The notes under the pieces are model-generated. The model was given only the letters and a program-made list of their open reading frames with translations. It was not told where the DNA came from and made no database searches. A stretch of DNA of 64,000 nt from Leidyana gryllorum EB-2025a. Lineage: Eukaryota > Apicomplexa. A program made the translations under genes and the position numbers. The stretch spans positions 62,001 to 126,000 of the forward strand of contig JBLWGC010000159.1 in the NCBI GenBank assembly GCA_048772705.1, in the 5' to 3' direction. Shown piece by piece: positions 23,601 to 35,271 of this stretch (positions within the stretch are counted from its first letter, which is position 1; every line of letters begins with the position of its first letter).

Positions 23601-26600
23601 CGTTGGAACCACCGTCGAATTGGTCCTGAAGGACTTTTGTCTGGAAACCGAAGAAGTGCTCGTCAAACGGGCAGCTCAGCTTATGGCTGCTTCTCTCGGA
23701 GGGAGCATTGTGATGGTCACTGGAAGGTCGCCTCTGCGTCTCGCTATTGTTCAGAACCTCAAGGAGTTGATTAAGGTTGAAGACGCAGGAGGAGAGGACT
23801 TCTTGGATCAGACAATCCAAGTCGTCGCGGCCGATAACTTGGGAATCGCCTCGATGCTCATTGAGCAAGTCGTCGTCGACCAAGCGGTTCAGGGTGTTCA
23901 GGAGGCCTTGGCTTCTCACCTCGTGGCCCGCCGCTCAGACAAACCAGGAATCCTGCGAGCGGACCCCAACTTCGCAGAGCCCAACAGCAGATGGCCAGCA
24001 GCGCTCCCACCGTCTCTGAAAATCTCACCCTTCCTCGATGCGAGACAGCTCCAAGTCTACAGAGACTTTGCTCAACTCGGCCCCCTGAGGCGGATGCAAG
24101 AGACTCCCACTGCCCGTGTCAAGGAGGAATCCGTGTCAGCGCCGAGCGAAGACACCAAACATCCCCTGAGTCCGCTCCCGGCGGCGACGCCCTATCTGTC
24201 ACCGCAGAAGGCATTGGGAACCGAAGCGAGCTTTGCAGCGATCGACTTTGCCGTGGCTGCGCTCAAAGAGGGTGTAAAGGAGTTGGTCTTCGCTCCCCTG
24301 GCAACAGGGAATGGAGAGCCTATTTCTCCCGAGGGTACTCTGGAGCCGGCAGTCAAACTGCCCGAAACTGCCAACGCTGCCTTGAAAACTTTGGCCGCCC
24401 TTCCGTCCAGCCACGACATATTCACCCAAATCGAACGAGTTGTCCGACTCGTCCAATTCAGCGAGGATCAGGTATGTTCAGCTCATTTCAGTTGCTCAAC
24501 ACTCTTCTCCCCTCAGGAATCGGTCGCACACTCCACGGCACGAAGACTGCTACGGTCTATTTATGACGCCGCGAATCGGGCAGTTCAACAGGCCAACGAC
24601 GCTGACGTCGATGTCTCGGCTATCTACCTGGAAGCCTTTGTCTCTTTGCTCAAACGCTTTGATGACCTTCAGTTGGTGCATAAGCTGCCAGAAGTCGTCA
24701 GCATCTGGTTGGTCAGCTCCTCCTACCGGTCAACCGCGGGTGGGCCCGAGTCGCTCGACTTCACCAAGTTTGCTCCGGCGGTGGCGTCACACGCTCTGCT
24801 GGTGTTGTCAACGGCTGCAAAATATGGCTTGATTGACGTAACCATCATAGACAACGACTTTGTTGGACTCTTGGTGAATCAAGCCTTGGAGCAGAGCGGC
24901 CGTAGCACTCAACGCACACCCGCTCTAGCAGCAGCGGTCCACACAACTGTGCAATTCGCAGCGCAAGTCCTCTACATCCTGGCAATTGACCTCTCTGTTG
25001 TGAAGGATCCGGTAAACCAGATGAAGACAACTGTTCAAGCGTTGGAAGAGTTCAACGCCCGGACAGAAACAGATGAGACTCTGCGAGAATCCGGACTGCT
25101 GGAGGTGGGAACGCCAATGGGAAGAGCTCTCAATGGCAACGGCTCTGAACGAAGAACCCTGCAAGAGACTGTTGAGTATGTCTTGAAACGTGTGAAAGAC
25201 GAGAAGCGGTCACGGGAGGGTGTCGGCCGGTGTCTAACAATCCAAGACCTGCTCAAGTTCAAAGCTGCTCATGGTGACCGGCGGGGACGACAGGTGGTAA
25301 CAGCTCTTAGTCGACCAGTACCTGATCCAAATGTGAATGTGCCTGTTGGAGAACCCGGCGCATTGGTTAGAGCAATGGAAAATAAGGAACTGGTGCCTGG
25401 CCCAGGGATGGAGGCTGCTTTCACGTAAGTGCCATTGGGTGTTGGTGGGTGACCAATATACTCTCTCAGACAATGTATTGATGCTCTGTGCCGAAACCAA
25501 ACCAGAAGTACTTAGTCGATTGTTGCATGTGTGGCATAGCAAATTTCTGGTGGTGGGAATAGACAGATAGTGATGTCGTCGTTTGAGACTCCCTTACCCT
25601 ACTATAAAGTTGCGACCTCCAACAAAGGCGAAGCCTATAGCGCGTTTGCTCAAGAAGTGCAGAAACTGGTAGAGCTACAACCCCAAACCCCGGGCTTCGA
25701 TGATGTCAAGAATTCATATATCTTGCGCAAATGCCTCCAGGCCCTCATCGTCAACATTCATGACTCTGCATCCAGTTCAATAGCTATGCAGGAGCACTGT
25801 CATCTGTTCATCACTCTCTTGCACTGCTTCTGCAGTGGGCAAAAGGCGGTCACTGACCCTGATACCATCACCACCTTTGCCTTGGCTCTATTGGTGAGCC
25901 CAATGATCATTACAAATCTCTGGTTAGCTATTGCTCTTCTTCTTCAACCTTAGGAGGTCAATCCCAAGAGAGTGCCTGCCTTCGCCTTTGGGTACCTCCG
26001 GGTACTGGGCACACCCATCTTCATCCCTGCACTCGTTCGCCGCACACGCGGATGGAACCTGCTGCAGCGTCTGTTAATCCAACTTTTGAGCTTCTTGGGC
26101 CATCTCAGTGCATACCAGTCTGAGAAAGACGCCTTTGAGGTCTTCAACACTGGTAAGTCGTGTCTCTCTCACACACACACACATCCTAATGTGGAATTCT
26201 TTGCCACCCAACAGCTGTACTGCGACTATTGTTGGTCATAATTCATGACTTCTCTGCGTTCTTGTGCGATTTTTGCTCCACTTTGGTCGCCACCCTACCT
26301 AATCATTGTGTTCAAGTACGAAATCTGATCTTATCTGCGTATCCGTCGGCGAATAAGCTGCCTGACCCAACAAAAGTTGACTTGAGAGTACGTCCCTTTC
26401 TCATTCACTACGCCATTCGCCTTTCCTTTCCGCTCTCAGCGTGCCATAGATGCACAGTGGGTACAAACGCCAAAAGTGGTTGAAGATTGGTCCAGCCGCT
26501 TGTTCGCTGACGGCTGTTTTGAAGCACTTCAGACCTTCTATGAGTGAGAACAGGCATCAACACTCTCTCCTGAATGAGACCTATGGCTATTTCCATGCAG

Positions 26601-27224
26601 GACAGGTGATGAAGGCAAGTTGAGTCAAGTGCGTCAATCTTTGTTATTGTTGCCGGTGAATTTAGCGGCACTGGGTCCCGAACATGAGGTCTCACGTCAA
26701 ACCATACTTGCGGAGGGTACCAAGTATGACCGGGGATTAATTCATGCTCTTATTATGGATTTGATGATGAATGCCGACCTAGAGTTGGTCACCGCAGACT
26801 GGAGTGTTGTTAAAGGAACAGTGAGTCCTGAACAGTCTGTTGTCAAAGTGATGGCCTTTCCGCGATGCGCAGATCCCCAAGAATGCTGCTATCAAGGTTA
26901 TACTGTATCTGTTGGACAACCTCGATCGAGAAGGCCAAGATGTCATTATTCACGAGCTCTGTGATCAACTGAGATATCCAAACACACATACGATCCTAGC
27001 TGGACGGCTACTGTATTGGTTGAGTACCGTTGGAGCAGAGGCGCGTGCTCGTCGCGAATTGATTCAAAGGTGGGTAAAGAAACACACTGGGAGACGCGCA
27101 TCTACACACACATCTCAGACATTTGCGGTCGCGCACCACTGTTCATCGTCCACACCCATGGGGTGTGATGACGTTGGATCATTTGCTAAGAAGCTCGGAT
27201 GCCACAATCTCGTCGACAACTTGA
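20620..27224 (+). CDS. CNOT1: CCR4-NOT scaffold subunit CNOT1/Not1
   Basis: Ten exons, 2,039 residues. A long exon 20620-24471 is followed by 24517-25424, 25470-25507, 25571-25893, 25954-26152, 26215-26387, 26440-26543, 26601-26820, 26873-27069 and 27119-27224. Diagnostic C-terminal Not1 sequences are VIIHDFSAFLCDF, VRNLILSAYPSANKLPDP, HELCDQLRYPNTHT and RTTVHRPHPWGVM. The middle carries a Gln-rich linker (about residues 880-905). Human CNOT1 has some 25 more residues after the RPHPWG block, so this protein is short at its end; PRMT5 begins 17 bp away. The junction at 25508 uses a weak donor (gtactt). Role: cytoplasmic scaffold for mRNA deadenylation and translational repression. Confidence 0.93.
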
Positions 27225-27241
27225 GAGAGTGAGAGGCTTGG

Positions 27242-29320
27242 TCAGGCCATAAGGATGGCGTGGCCCTCTCCACCGCAGTTTTGGAGCCGAGTGGGCTGCG
27301 GACTGGAAAGACACCATTCGTACCAAACCTTCTGTTGTGCGGCAACTCGGCGCCACATGTGTACACTGGGTGCAAGAATGCGTACAGGATGAATGACCAA
27401 CAACATGCTACGTACCTGACGCGTTCTCCCTTTTTCACAAACACTGGAATCTCCAACGGAATGTATATAGGAAACCAACTGACCATGGCGGGAGACGCAG
27501 TGCGCGGCTCAATGCTGCATGTGACGTTCTGTACAGAATTGAATTAAGCTGTTTGGCTGGTCCGAGCAGTTGGCGACACTAACCTTTGACAGCTGGCAAT
27601 CGAAGTAGCCTGCGAACCCATGGCACATAGCGTCCTCTGCAGCAGTGAAGTTGAGCTGCTTGTAGCGGGCATTGTGCTCGTTATCATTCAGAGCCTGTCC
27701 CTTCAGGTCGGGATTTGGATGTACGAATTCAAAACATTGCTGAGATCGCTCTTCCGTGAAGCAGTAGTGGCTGAACAACTTGACAACATAACCAGTGGCG
27801 AGTGTTGCATCAATGTCCTGCGGAAGGCGACATTGAAGTTGGCTGTCGTCAGAAACGTACCACTGCTGCTCGGTGGCATCGAGGCGTGGAGATTGGCTCC
27901 AAGTACGATCGGTAGCTGGAAGGAATTGAGACCGCATCTGGCGCGAGGGCTCCTTCCACACCATCCAGGCATTCGGGTGAAAGTTCGTTGTCCCCAAACG
28001 AGCCGAGGAGTTCACTGATCTGTCGGTTTGTGGAGATGACAGGGAAGACTGAGGCGGGCTTACCAGTACGTCGACTTTGGCTGGGTATTGCCACTTTCTC
28101 ATATCAGTGTGTACCACTTTGACAAGACGCCAAAGGGGGTTTTTGTCATTTGCGACTCGATACCGTAGAGTCTTGACAGCATTCAGGTTCTTTTCAACAA
28201 TGGTCAACAATGTTTTGGAGCAGTCGAATTCAATTTCTTGGAGTACTCTCAAAAGTCTTCCCATTAAGGGTCCCCGGCCACCACCAACGAGGGCGAAGTG
28301 ATTCAAAGGTTTTCCCGCCTCCTGTCGCTCTTTGATCACTTCTCGAAAGGCCTCTTCATAGAGGTTGTACTTGATGGGATCAGCCTCGAAAACTTCGTAA
28401 GTCTCAGATTCCAAGTTATCCGCCAGAGGCTGGAGAGGCACCTGTAAGTGATCGCGCCAATCGATGGAGCCCTGTTCGGATTCCGGCAGCGGTGGGAGAG
28501 CTTTCCAGATATAGCGGTAGTAGTCGGAGGTGAGGGACGCGAAAGCCATTCCACGCTCATTATCCTCCACTTCCATGGATATGCGGGCCCCGCGGTCCAC
28601 TAATTGTTCCACTAAGCCACGGCAAATCCGCGGTAGAACTGGATTGCCCGACTCGTTAGTTAGCCACATGTCTTCTGGGGCGACCACTAGTCGCACCGGC
28701 TCTGTGATCCATCGATCGACTTCGGCCTCGCGCAGCCGAGGACCCGGACCAGCAGCGGAGTGGACTAAGCGGAGTGCCACCTGGATGTCATAGGAAGCGC
28801 CAAAGTGCTGTCGCAAGGAATTCCACCAATGCCAGCCGCTTTTAGCCACGCCGTCCTCTTTGTCAAAGTAAAAGACGGGTACTTCGACCAACAGGAGAAC
28901 GCTTTTCGTCAGAGACGCCTGGGCTTCCAGGAGGACACTCGCCAGGACAGCCGGGGGAATGTCAACGCGGTGCGTGAAGGCCGGCAACACAGCTGCCCAG
29001 GCCCCACAGTGTTGGATCCATTCGATTTGGAGTTTGAGACTGGTTATCGTGGCCGGTCCCGGACTCGGCTCAGTGACTCGCAAGGCCACTCCGTCGTGCC
29101 ATACACTCGAATCGAAGACTGTTGTGGATCCAGTGAGGGGCTCGAATTCTTCAGCAGCCTCGCGAGACGCTCCAGAGGCCTCGCCGGTAGCGACGGGCAG
29201 AATGACAAAGTCCATGTCCTTCTGTTGCAAGAAGGAGAACCAATCTCGCCATGTTCCTGGCTGGGCCTTCCTGAGAGCCACGCCAACACTTAGTCTGCCT
29301 CTGCTGGTCTTGAGAGGCAT
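27242..29320 (-). CDS. PRMT5: Type II protein arginine methyltransferase PRMT5
   Basis: Six exons (29320-28064, 28019-27861, 27827-27594, 27528-27416, 27365-27242), where the listed five blocks encode 628 residues with introns of 33-65 bp. The N-terminal TIM-barrel half is present. The Rossmann core shows [18 protein letters not shown], the SAM motif [10 protein letters not shown], and the double-E loop [19 protein letters not shown]. The C-terminal beta barrel ends [10 protein letters not shown] ... GHAILMA, matching human VWYEWAVTAP and YTIGL. It makes symmetric dimethylarginine on Sm proteins and histones, usually with MEP50. The start lies three bases after the stop of a small upstream ORF. 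Confidence 0.95.
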
Positions 29321-29323
29321 TTT

Positions 29324-29584
29324 TTATTGTATGGGGGCTGAACGTTTTTTGAGGGCGCTGCGTTCAGGAGGGGGAGCCAGACTAGCTGTGGGCGGAGATC
29401 TGGGGGACCAGAGAGAGCGGAGGAGTTGCAAGAGGATTTCCACCAAAGAACATGTGGGGGTAGCAGAGTGCTCCGCCATGAGGAGTCGCGTTTCGGTCTG
29501 TGCGTCATTGAATCGTACCCGTCTGGTGTTGAGAGGCACAAAATCTGAACGCTGTGACACGATTCGACACTGTATGAGCGCCAT
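29324..29584 (-). CDS. Small ORF immediately upstream of PRMT5 (possible gene)
   Basis: An ATG at 29584 opens 86 codons ending in TAA at 29324-29326, three bases before the PRMT5 ATG. The product has a basic N-terminus (RRVRFNDAQTETRLL), a hydrophobic helix (CSLVEILLQLLRSLW) and a proline-rich tail. No family is recognised. If real, it forms the head-to-head partner of BRF1 (52 bp between ATGs) and a nearly overlapping pair with PRMT5. Otherwise this is the PRMT5 5' leader. Confidence 0.35.
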   Translation of the reverse strand: MALIQCRIVSQRSDFVPLNTRRVRFNDAQTETRLLMAEHSATPTCSLVEILLQLLRSLWSPRSPPTASLAPPPERSALKKRSAPIQ

Positions 29585-29636
29585 GTGACCTAAGCATGCA
29601 GATCGCAGCGTGCTTCATGGTCATAAAAATTTGCGA

Positions 29637-31563
29637 ATGGCCACATGTGAGTGCGGAGGTAGAGAAGTCGTACGAAATGACGATCGAGGTGAGACGATAT
29701 GTACGAGTTGTGGCAAAGTCCTGAGCCATTCGGGCTTGGTGGACTCGGTGACCTTCATGAAAGGACAGTCGGGGGGTCAGTTTATCGATCGCGCGACTGG
29801 CAATACTCGGTCTGCTTTCATGAGTCGGTATGCCCACCGCGAATCACGAGAGATCGCGTTGTCCAAGGGACACATGAATCTCGAAAGAGTTGCCTGTAAG
29901 CTGATCAGAGGCTGCTGGGTCGGCAATCTATCTTTGCGTTTGCTGCAGATAAACTTAATATAAGCCCCCAAGTAGTGGAAGGGGCAAAACGAATATATTC
30001 TTCCGCCTTCAGCCGCAACTTCACGTCAGGACGCCCCAACTTCTACGTAGCGGCAGCCTGTCTCTATGCCACGTGCCGGACTAACAAGGCGCCTCAAATG
30101 CTGATTGATTTTAGCGATGCCTTATTGACACCGGTCCGAACGCTGGCTCGTGTTTACCACAAGCTGACTGAGGCACTGACTCTCAAAATCCAACCGTTGG
30201 ATCCGTCATTATTTATGGATAGATTTGCACGAGAAATGAATCTTGGAGGAGACGAACGCAAGGTGGCTGAAACGGGCGTTCGCTTAGTTCAGGCGATGCG
30301 ACGAGATTGGATTGCCACTGGTCGGAGGCCTTTAGGGCTGTGTGCAGCGGCTCTCTTAATCTCCACTCGGTTCCACGGCAACAAAGTAAACGCTGACGAC
30401 ATTAAAGATATATTCCGTGTTTCGTCGAGTACCATAGAGAAACGCCTGCAAGAATTCTCGCGTACTGCCGTCGCTGCTCTGCCAGCAAAAGACTTCGAGT
30501 CTACCGACTTGTCTGAGCTACCAGCAGCTGAGAGACCACCTTGTATGGAGAAGGTGACACGCAAACGCCCCCGTCTACTTCTCGCGCCTGAGCCCGAGTC
30601 TGAGGGAGTCGAGGACAAAGACTCGCCATCCACCACAACAAGCCGTGCTGGAGGCGTCCACAAAGTCTTGCGGAAAAAGAAATCTCAAACCACCCCCGAA
30701 GACGACACCGCCTCTGCCACCGCTGAAAAAGACATCGCCGAAGATGATGTGAGACTGGGTGAGGCGGTTGAAAAGACGGCACGTGTGTCTGAGTTCGCTG
30801 GAAAGTTCCCCCTGTCTCCACAGGCCAACAAGGTCTGCTCCAAGGTAAGTGGTGATCTATTGTTGAGTTCAGGAGGAAGACTGATCTTTTTCTGGTTGTG
30901 CAGTTGACCCAGCGTGCAGTGGCAACGGTTGCGACTGAGATGATTACGCAGATTGGCGAGGCCGCCGAGCGTGTTGAGTCGACGACGACTGCTGCTGCCG
31001 AGGAAGCAGCACCCAATTTGTCATTAGATCAGGTGATTTCGAGTGTAGGACAACAGGCGACTGGAATAGCTGAATTCATTGAACTGCAATTGGGACCCGC
31101 CATGCCAACAGAAGAAGATGGTGAAGAAGGAGCGCAGCCGCAAATCGGCGATTGTACACCGGCTGCACATTCCTTCGTGCCAGTACACGCTCAACCCGCT
31201 AATGCTAGTAGTAAGGACATTGAGGAAGACACATTCGCGGAGATGGACAAAGGGAGCGATATCAGCGATCTAGACGAAGACTTGACTCGCACCTATATTC
31301 TATCTGCTGCCGAGAAGCACGATAAAGAGCTCATTTGGGATGAGCTCAATAAAGATGTGATGCCTCTCGTGATAGAGCGGATGAAGGCTCGCAGAGCAAA
31401 ACGATCCACTCATACACCCAGCAAGCGCAAAAGAGGCCCCCCTGATCCCGCCCCTGATGCTCAAACCTCCATCCTTGGTACTCTCAAGATGTCAGAACAT
31501 CGAGTAAACCTCGATGTCATATCCGACCTCTTCGCCCCTTCTGCTTCGAACATTCTATCCTAG
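29637..31563 (+). CDS. BRF1: TFIIIB subunit BRF1 (TFIIB-related factor)
   Basis: Three exons (29637-29895, 29949-30844, 30904-31563), 604 residues. The N-terminal zinc ribbon has C-x-C ... CTSC spacing. Two cyclin repeats follow: [20 protein letters not shown] in the first, and [20 protein letters not shown] in the second, typical of BRF1 (human [20 protein letters not shown]). The second half is polar but retains Brf1 homology block [22 protein letters not shown] followed by an acidic/basic helix. Role: recruits RNA polymerase III with TBP and BDP1 to tRNA and 5S genes. The exon 1 junction at 29895 is required for the frame. Confidence 0.95.
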
Positions 31564-31606
31564 TCGGTTGCATGCTTCAATCGTGACGAAAAATTTTGTA
31601 AACAAA

Positions 31607-32966
31607 ATGAATAGTGACCCCAAATCCAACGATTTCTACCGAAGACTGGGACTCAGTAGATCTGCTTCAGAAGATGAGATCCGCAAAGCCTACAGGAAGC
31701 TCGCACTGAAATGGCACCCTGACAAGAACCCCAAAGCCAGGGACGAGGCCACCGATAACTTCCGACTTGTGTCCGAGGCTTATGAGTGCCTCTCATCTCC
31801 CAAATCGCGGACATACTACGACAGTAAGCACCGCATGCGCCGAACACCCCGTTATAATACGAAAACACAGAACATGGAGTCCCACCGGGAGTTCAACCGA
31901 CAGAATCTGCACCCTCCACAGCCAACCCAAGTCGGCCTGGAAGGTCTGGATTCGAGTCTAGATTCCGTAGCCAACGTGGCCCCCCACACGCTGCGGGCTC
32001 ATTCTCTCATTTCCAACACACCCCAGGATTCGTCTCATTTACATTCCCGTCATCACCAATGGCCAGCTTCTTCACAGCCGACGATGCCTTCAAGGTGTTT
32101 GAAGAATTCTTTGGAGCGTAAGTCCTGTCTGCAAACACTGCCATCTCACTCATCTTATGCAGCCGGGATATATTCACCGATCTGGAAGAGGACGTATTTG
32201 GACTACCAGGACTCCGTCCAGCTTCCAGCATTGCTTCATTTAAGAGCCCGTTCTTCAATCCTCACAGACCGTTTTTCGAATCCTCGCCGATGGATGACTT
32301 GATGGATCAATTGGGATCAATGGATTTCGGGCGCAATTCTCATGCTACTATCCGCCACGCTGTCACGTCCAACTCTGGACACCCTTCTTCTACTTCAATG
32401 CGCCGCACGGTTACAGAAGTCGGAGGCAGACGCCTCATTCGCACAGAGACTACGACTACTGGTCCGAATGGTAAGGACAGCTCATAAAAACGTTTATTCT
32501 CTCCATAACCTGATGTGTTGCAGGACTGCAACGTAAAAGTGTAGTTGAATGCGAAGAGTCCAGCCCGCCTCAACCTCAACCTCCACTCGTGCACTCTCAC
32601 ACCACCCATTTCCAATCAACTGCGCCTCCAAGGAGACCACATAAAGCCTTCGCATCTGTCAGCCCTGAGACCAATCCTCAGGTTCAGAGGGTGCATCATC
32701 AACGGTCGCTCAGTGGCCATAACGACCCTCCCCGATCTCGACCACATCCTACACCAGACGGGACCTATTCATCGTACTGGGATCCACCTCGATACGCCGA
32801 TCCCCCGGTGCAGCTGAAACGGACCATGGCCACCGATCGGTTCTCAGGCCACTACCCATCCGCTTATAATCACCCCTGGTCTTCTCAAGAATCAGGCACT
32901 TCTTCAGAAGGAGCAATACCTCGGCCCAGTCCACTCGCCGAGGCAGTTCGCCGGAGGAGAGGATGA
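31607..32966 (+). CDS. DnaJ (HSP40) protein of the DNAJB6-like type
   Basis: Four exons (31607-31823, 31871-32117, 32163-32470, 32524-32966), 404 residues. The J domain is complete: [20 protein letters not shown], then [10 protein letters not shown] with the HPD triad, then ANDNF-like and YEVLS-like helices. After it come a Gly/Ser/Phe-rich linker, [15 protein letters not shown] (the DNAJB6-type DPFxxFxxFFG motif) and a T/R-rich beta stretch. The C-terminus is P/H/S-rich and disordered. Role: co-chaperone that stimulates Hsp70 ATPase and holds misfolded clients. It starts 43 bp after the BRF1 stop and ends 11 bp from a convergent gene. Confidence 0.9.
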
Positions 32967-32977
32967 TGACCTGATTC

Positions 32978-33738
32978 TCATCGACCCACAGGTGGGTGCT
33001 GCAACCCATATTGGAATGTGGAGGGCGCCATTGGCATCATCACTCCAGTGGGAGGCATAACCGGAGTTATCATCTGTGGTGGAGGCTGAGAAAATGAGTT
33101 CTGAATCCATTGCGGCTGCGTCTGCGCAAGGTATCGCATAGCCTCCTGCTGTTGGCGCCAATTATCGAACATCCTGACGATTTATTCTGCAAATCCAAAT
33201 CCAACCCTTCTGGCCTTACCGTTCCATGAGAACGGGGTTAACTGGGGGTCCCTGTTGTAAAGCACCAGTGATCATGTCCGCGACTTGGTTGGGAGTTGTG
33301 GCCGCTGCGTAACTGTGGTCCACAAATGCTTGATTGGACCCTGTCGAGGACGTTGGTCGCTCTTTGAAGGCCGATACAAGTTCCTCCAGTGATGCAATTA
33401 GCTTATCTGGCACCCCTAACCCACTCCACTGCGAAAACTGTCAAACCTATTAATAGTCTAGTACCTTTTCTTTGTGGTCACGTAGGTAATCATCGCTACC
33501 GTGCTCTTCTTGAAATCGGGGGGCTGCTCTTATCTCATCGTGTAGGTGAGCAAGTTCCTCTCGTACTAAGTGTGATCTGGTGTAGCCTACTGACAGATAG
33601 CTCACTCGGTTCTAGGTGTTCTTGAATAGCTGCATCCAACTTGGGTCCTTCCAATACGCTGAATCGCGACTGCACTGGCAACGCTACAGCCTCTGATAGC
33701 CTGGCAAGGAGAAGAAGGCTGGTCAAGGCCTGCAGCAT
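32978..33738 (-). CDS. Small coiled-coil protein with P/M/Q-rich tail, family unknown
   Basis: Four exons (33738-33606, 33565-33465, 33428-33220, 33173-32978), introns 36-46 bp, 212 residues. The N-terminal half is helical (LQALTSLLLLARLSEAVAL, IREELAHLHDEIRAA). The middle has another helix (PDKLIASLEELVSAFKERP). After RMFDNWRQQQEAMRYLAQ the tail is rich in Pro, Met and Gln. No family is recognised; size and build would suit a subunit of a larger complex. An in-frame ATG at 33777 overlaps the RPT6 start, but the one at 33738 is preferred, leaving 37 bp between the divergent starts. Confidence 0.6.
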
Positions 33739-33775
33739 TGAAAAAAGTTTGTACACACACGTTTGCTCAAGCAGC

Positions 33776-35196
33776 ATGGCAGTACAGGAAGACGGTCGAC
33801 CTGCCATTGAAACCTTCTATGAGAATGATAATAAGCGTTTAGAAGCCTGGATTGGCAGGAAGAAGCAAGATTTGGCTCGACTTGAGACGCAGCGTAATGA
33901 ACTGAACGTCAAAGGTAAAGGTCGCAGTCAGTCGTAATCAACACACTCGGCTTAATCAGTTCGAGAGCTCCGAGATGAACTGCAGTACTTGTTGGAGCCT
34001 GCTTCGCATATCGGTGAAGTTGTAAAGGCTATGGGCAAGGATAAGGTGTTGGTCAAGGTACGTATTTGGGTATTGGGGGTAATTTGAAGCTGATGTGATT
34101 GTGCAGTTGAATCCTGAGGGGAAATATGTGGTGGATTTGGAGGATAACATAAACATCACAGACTGCACGCCTAACACCCGAGTTGCCTTGATGAATGACT
34201 CTTACAGACTTCATCGGATATTGCCGACCAAGGTCGATCCTTTGGTGTCATTGATGAAAGTGGAGAAAGTTCCCGATTCTACGTATGATATGGTTGGAGG
34301 TCTTGAGGACCAAGTTAAGGAAGTGAAAGAAGTTATCGAGCTTCCAATCAACCATCCTGAGCTATTTGACGCGCTCGGAATCACACAGCCTAAAGGGGTT
34401 TTGTTGTATGGGCCGCCGGGAACTGGCAAGACGCTTCTAGCTCGTGCAGTAGCCCACCATACGGACTGTACTTTCATCAGGTGAGTGTTGGTGTGCGTGA
34501 GCGGGTGCGAAGACTATTGTGGCAGGGTTTCTGGATCAGAGTTGGTTCAGAAGTACATTGGTGAGGGGTCGAGAATGGTCAGAGAGCTGTTTGTCATGGC
34601 TCGTGAGCACGCACCCTCGATTATATTTATGGATGAGATTGATTCAATTGGAAGTCAACGTGCTGATGGGAGTGATGGGAACGGGGATTCCGAGGTCCAG
34701 AGAACGATGATGGAGCTTCTGAACCAACTGGATGGATTTGAGTCTACTCAGAATATCAAGGTAAAGTTTGGGCGTTCGCTGCTCTGTGGAGTATATGGTG
34801 TTGTAGGTCATCATGTGCACGAACCGGATAGACGTTTTAGACGACGCGCTGCTGCGTCCAGGACGTATTGATCGGAAAATAGAGTTCCCTCATCCGAACG
34901 CCGACGCTCGCAAGGAGATTCTCAAGATTCACAGCCGCAAAATGAACTTAGTTCGAGGCATCGATCTGGGAAAGATTGCCGGAGAAATGAATGGAGCTTC
35001 TGGAGCTGAAGTGAAGGCCACTTGCACAGAAGCTGGAATGTTTGCCCTCAGGGAGCGGCGCGTTCACGTGAGTCAAGAGGATTTTGAAATGGCGGTGTCA
35101 AAGGTACGTTGTTTCTGGCCGTTTGATCCCATCTGTTGGCAGGTTATGCAACGTGATGCCCACAAGAACATGAGTTTGAAGAAGCTCTTCAAATAG
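33776..35196 (+). CDS. PSMC5: 26S proteasome ATPase subunit Rpt6/PSMC5
   Basis: Six exons (33776-33914, 33960-34057, 34107-34480, 34526-34760, 34807-35103, 35143-35196), 398 residues, introns 39-49 bp. An N-terminal coiled coil precedes the OB domain. The AAA+ domain has Walker A GPPGTGKT, Walker [13 protein letters not shown], and the arginine-finger region [12 protein letters not shown]. The C-terminus reads [19 protein letters not shown] ... SLKKLFK, as in Rpt6 (human [21 protein letters not shown]). It is one of six ATPases in the 19S base that unfold substrates into the 20S core. Length fits the family. Confidence 0.97.
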
Positions 35197-35271
35197 AGGG
35201 GAAGGCGGTTGTGTATGTTGAAAATAATATTTTGGTGCCACAGGGCGTGGCTTTAGCTAGCCTAGCCTAGA

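Noticed and set aside
25470-25570. Alternative reading frame DNVLMLCAETK after CNOT1 exon 2
   Set aside because: The frame does not match the exon 2 phase, while the other frame (TQCIDALC) aligns with the CNOT1 segment RFFRIxTEMC.
27280-27300. FWS peptide after a plus-strand acceptor, resembling the KFWNHEF end of CNOT1
   Set aside because: It lies antisense to the well-conserved last exon of PRMT5, and a stop intervenes in the CNOT1 frame before the needed donor.
33775-33777. Overlapping opposite start codons (CATG) for RPT6 and the coiled-coil gene
   Set aside because: A downstream in-frame ATG at 33738 gives a more natural N-terminus; kept only as an alternative.
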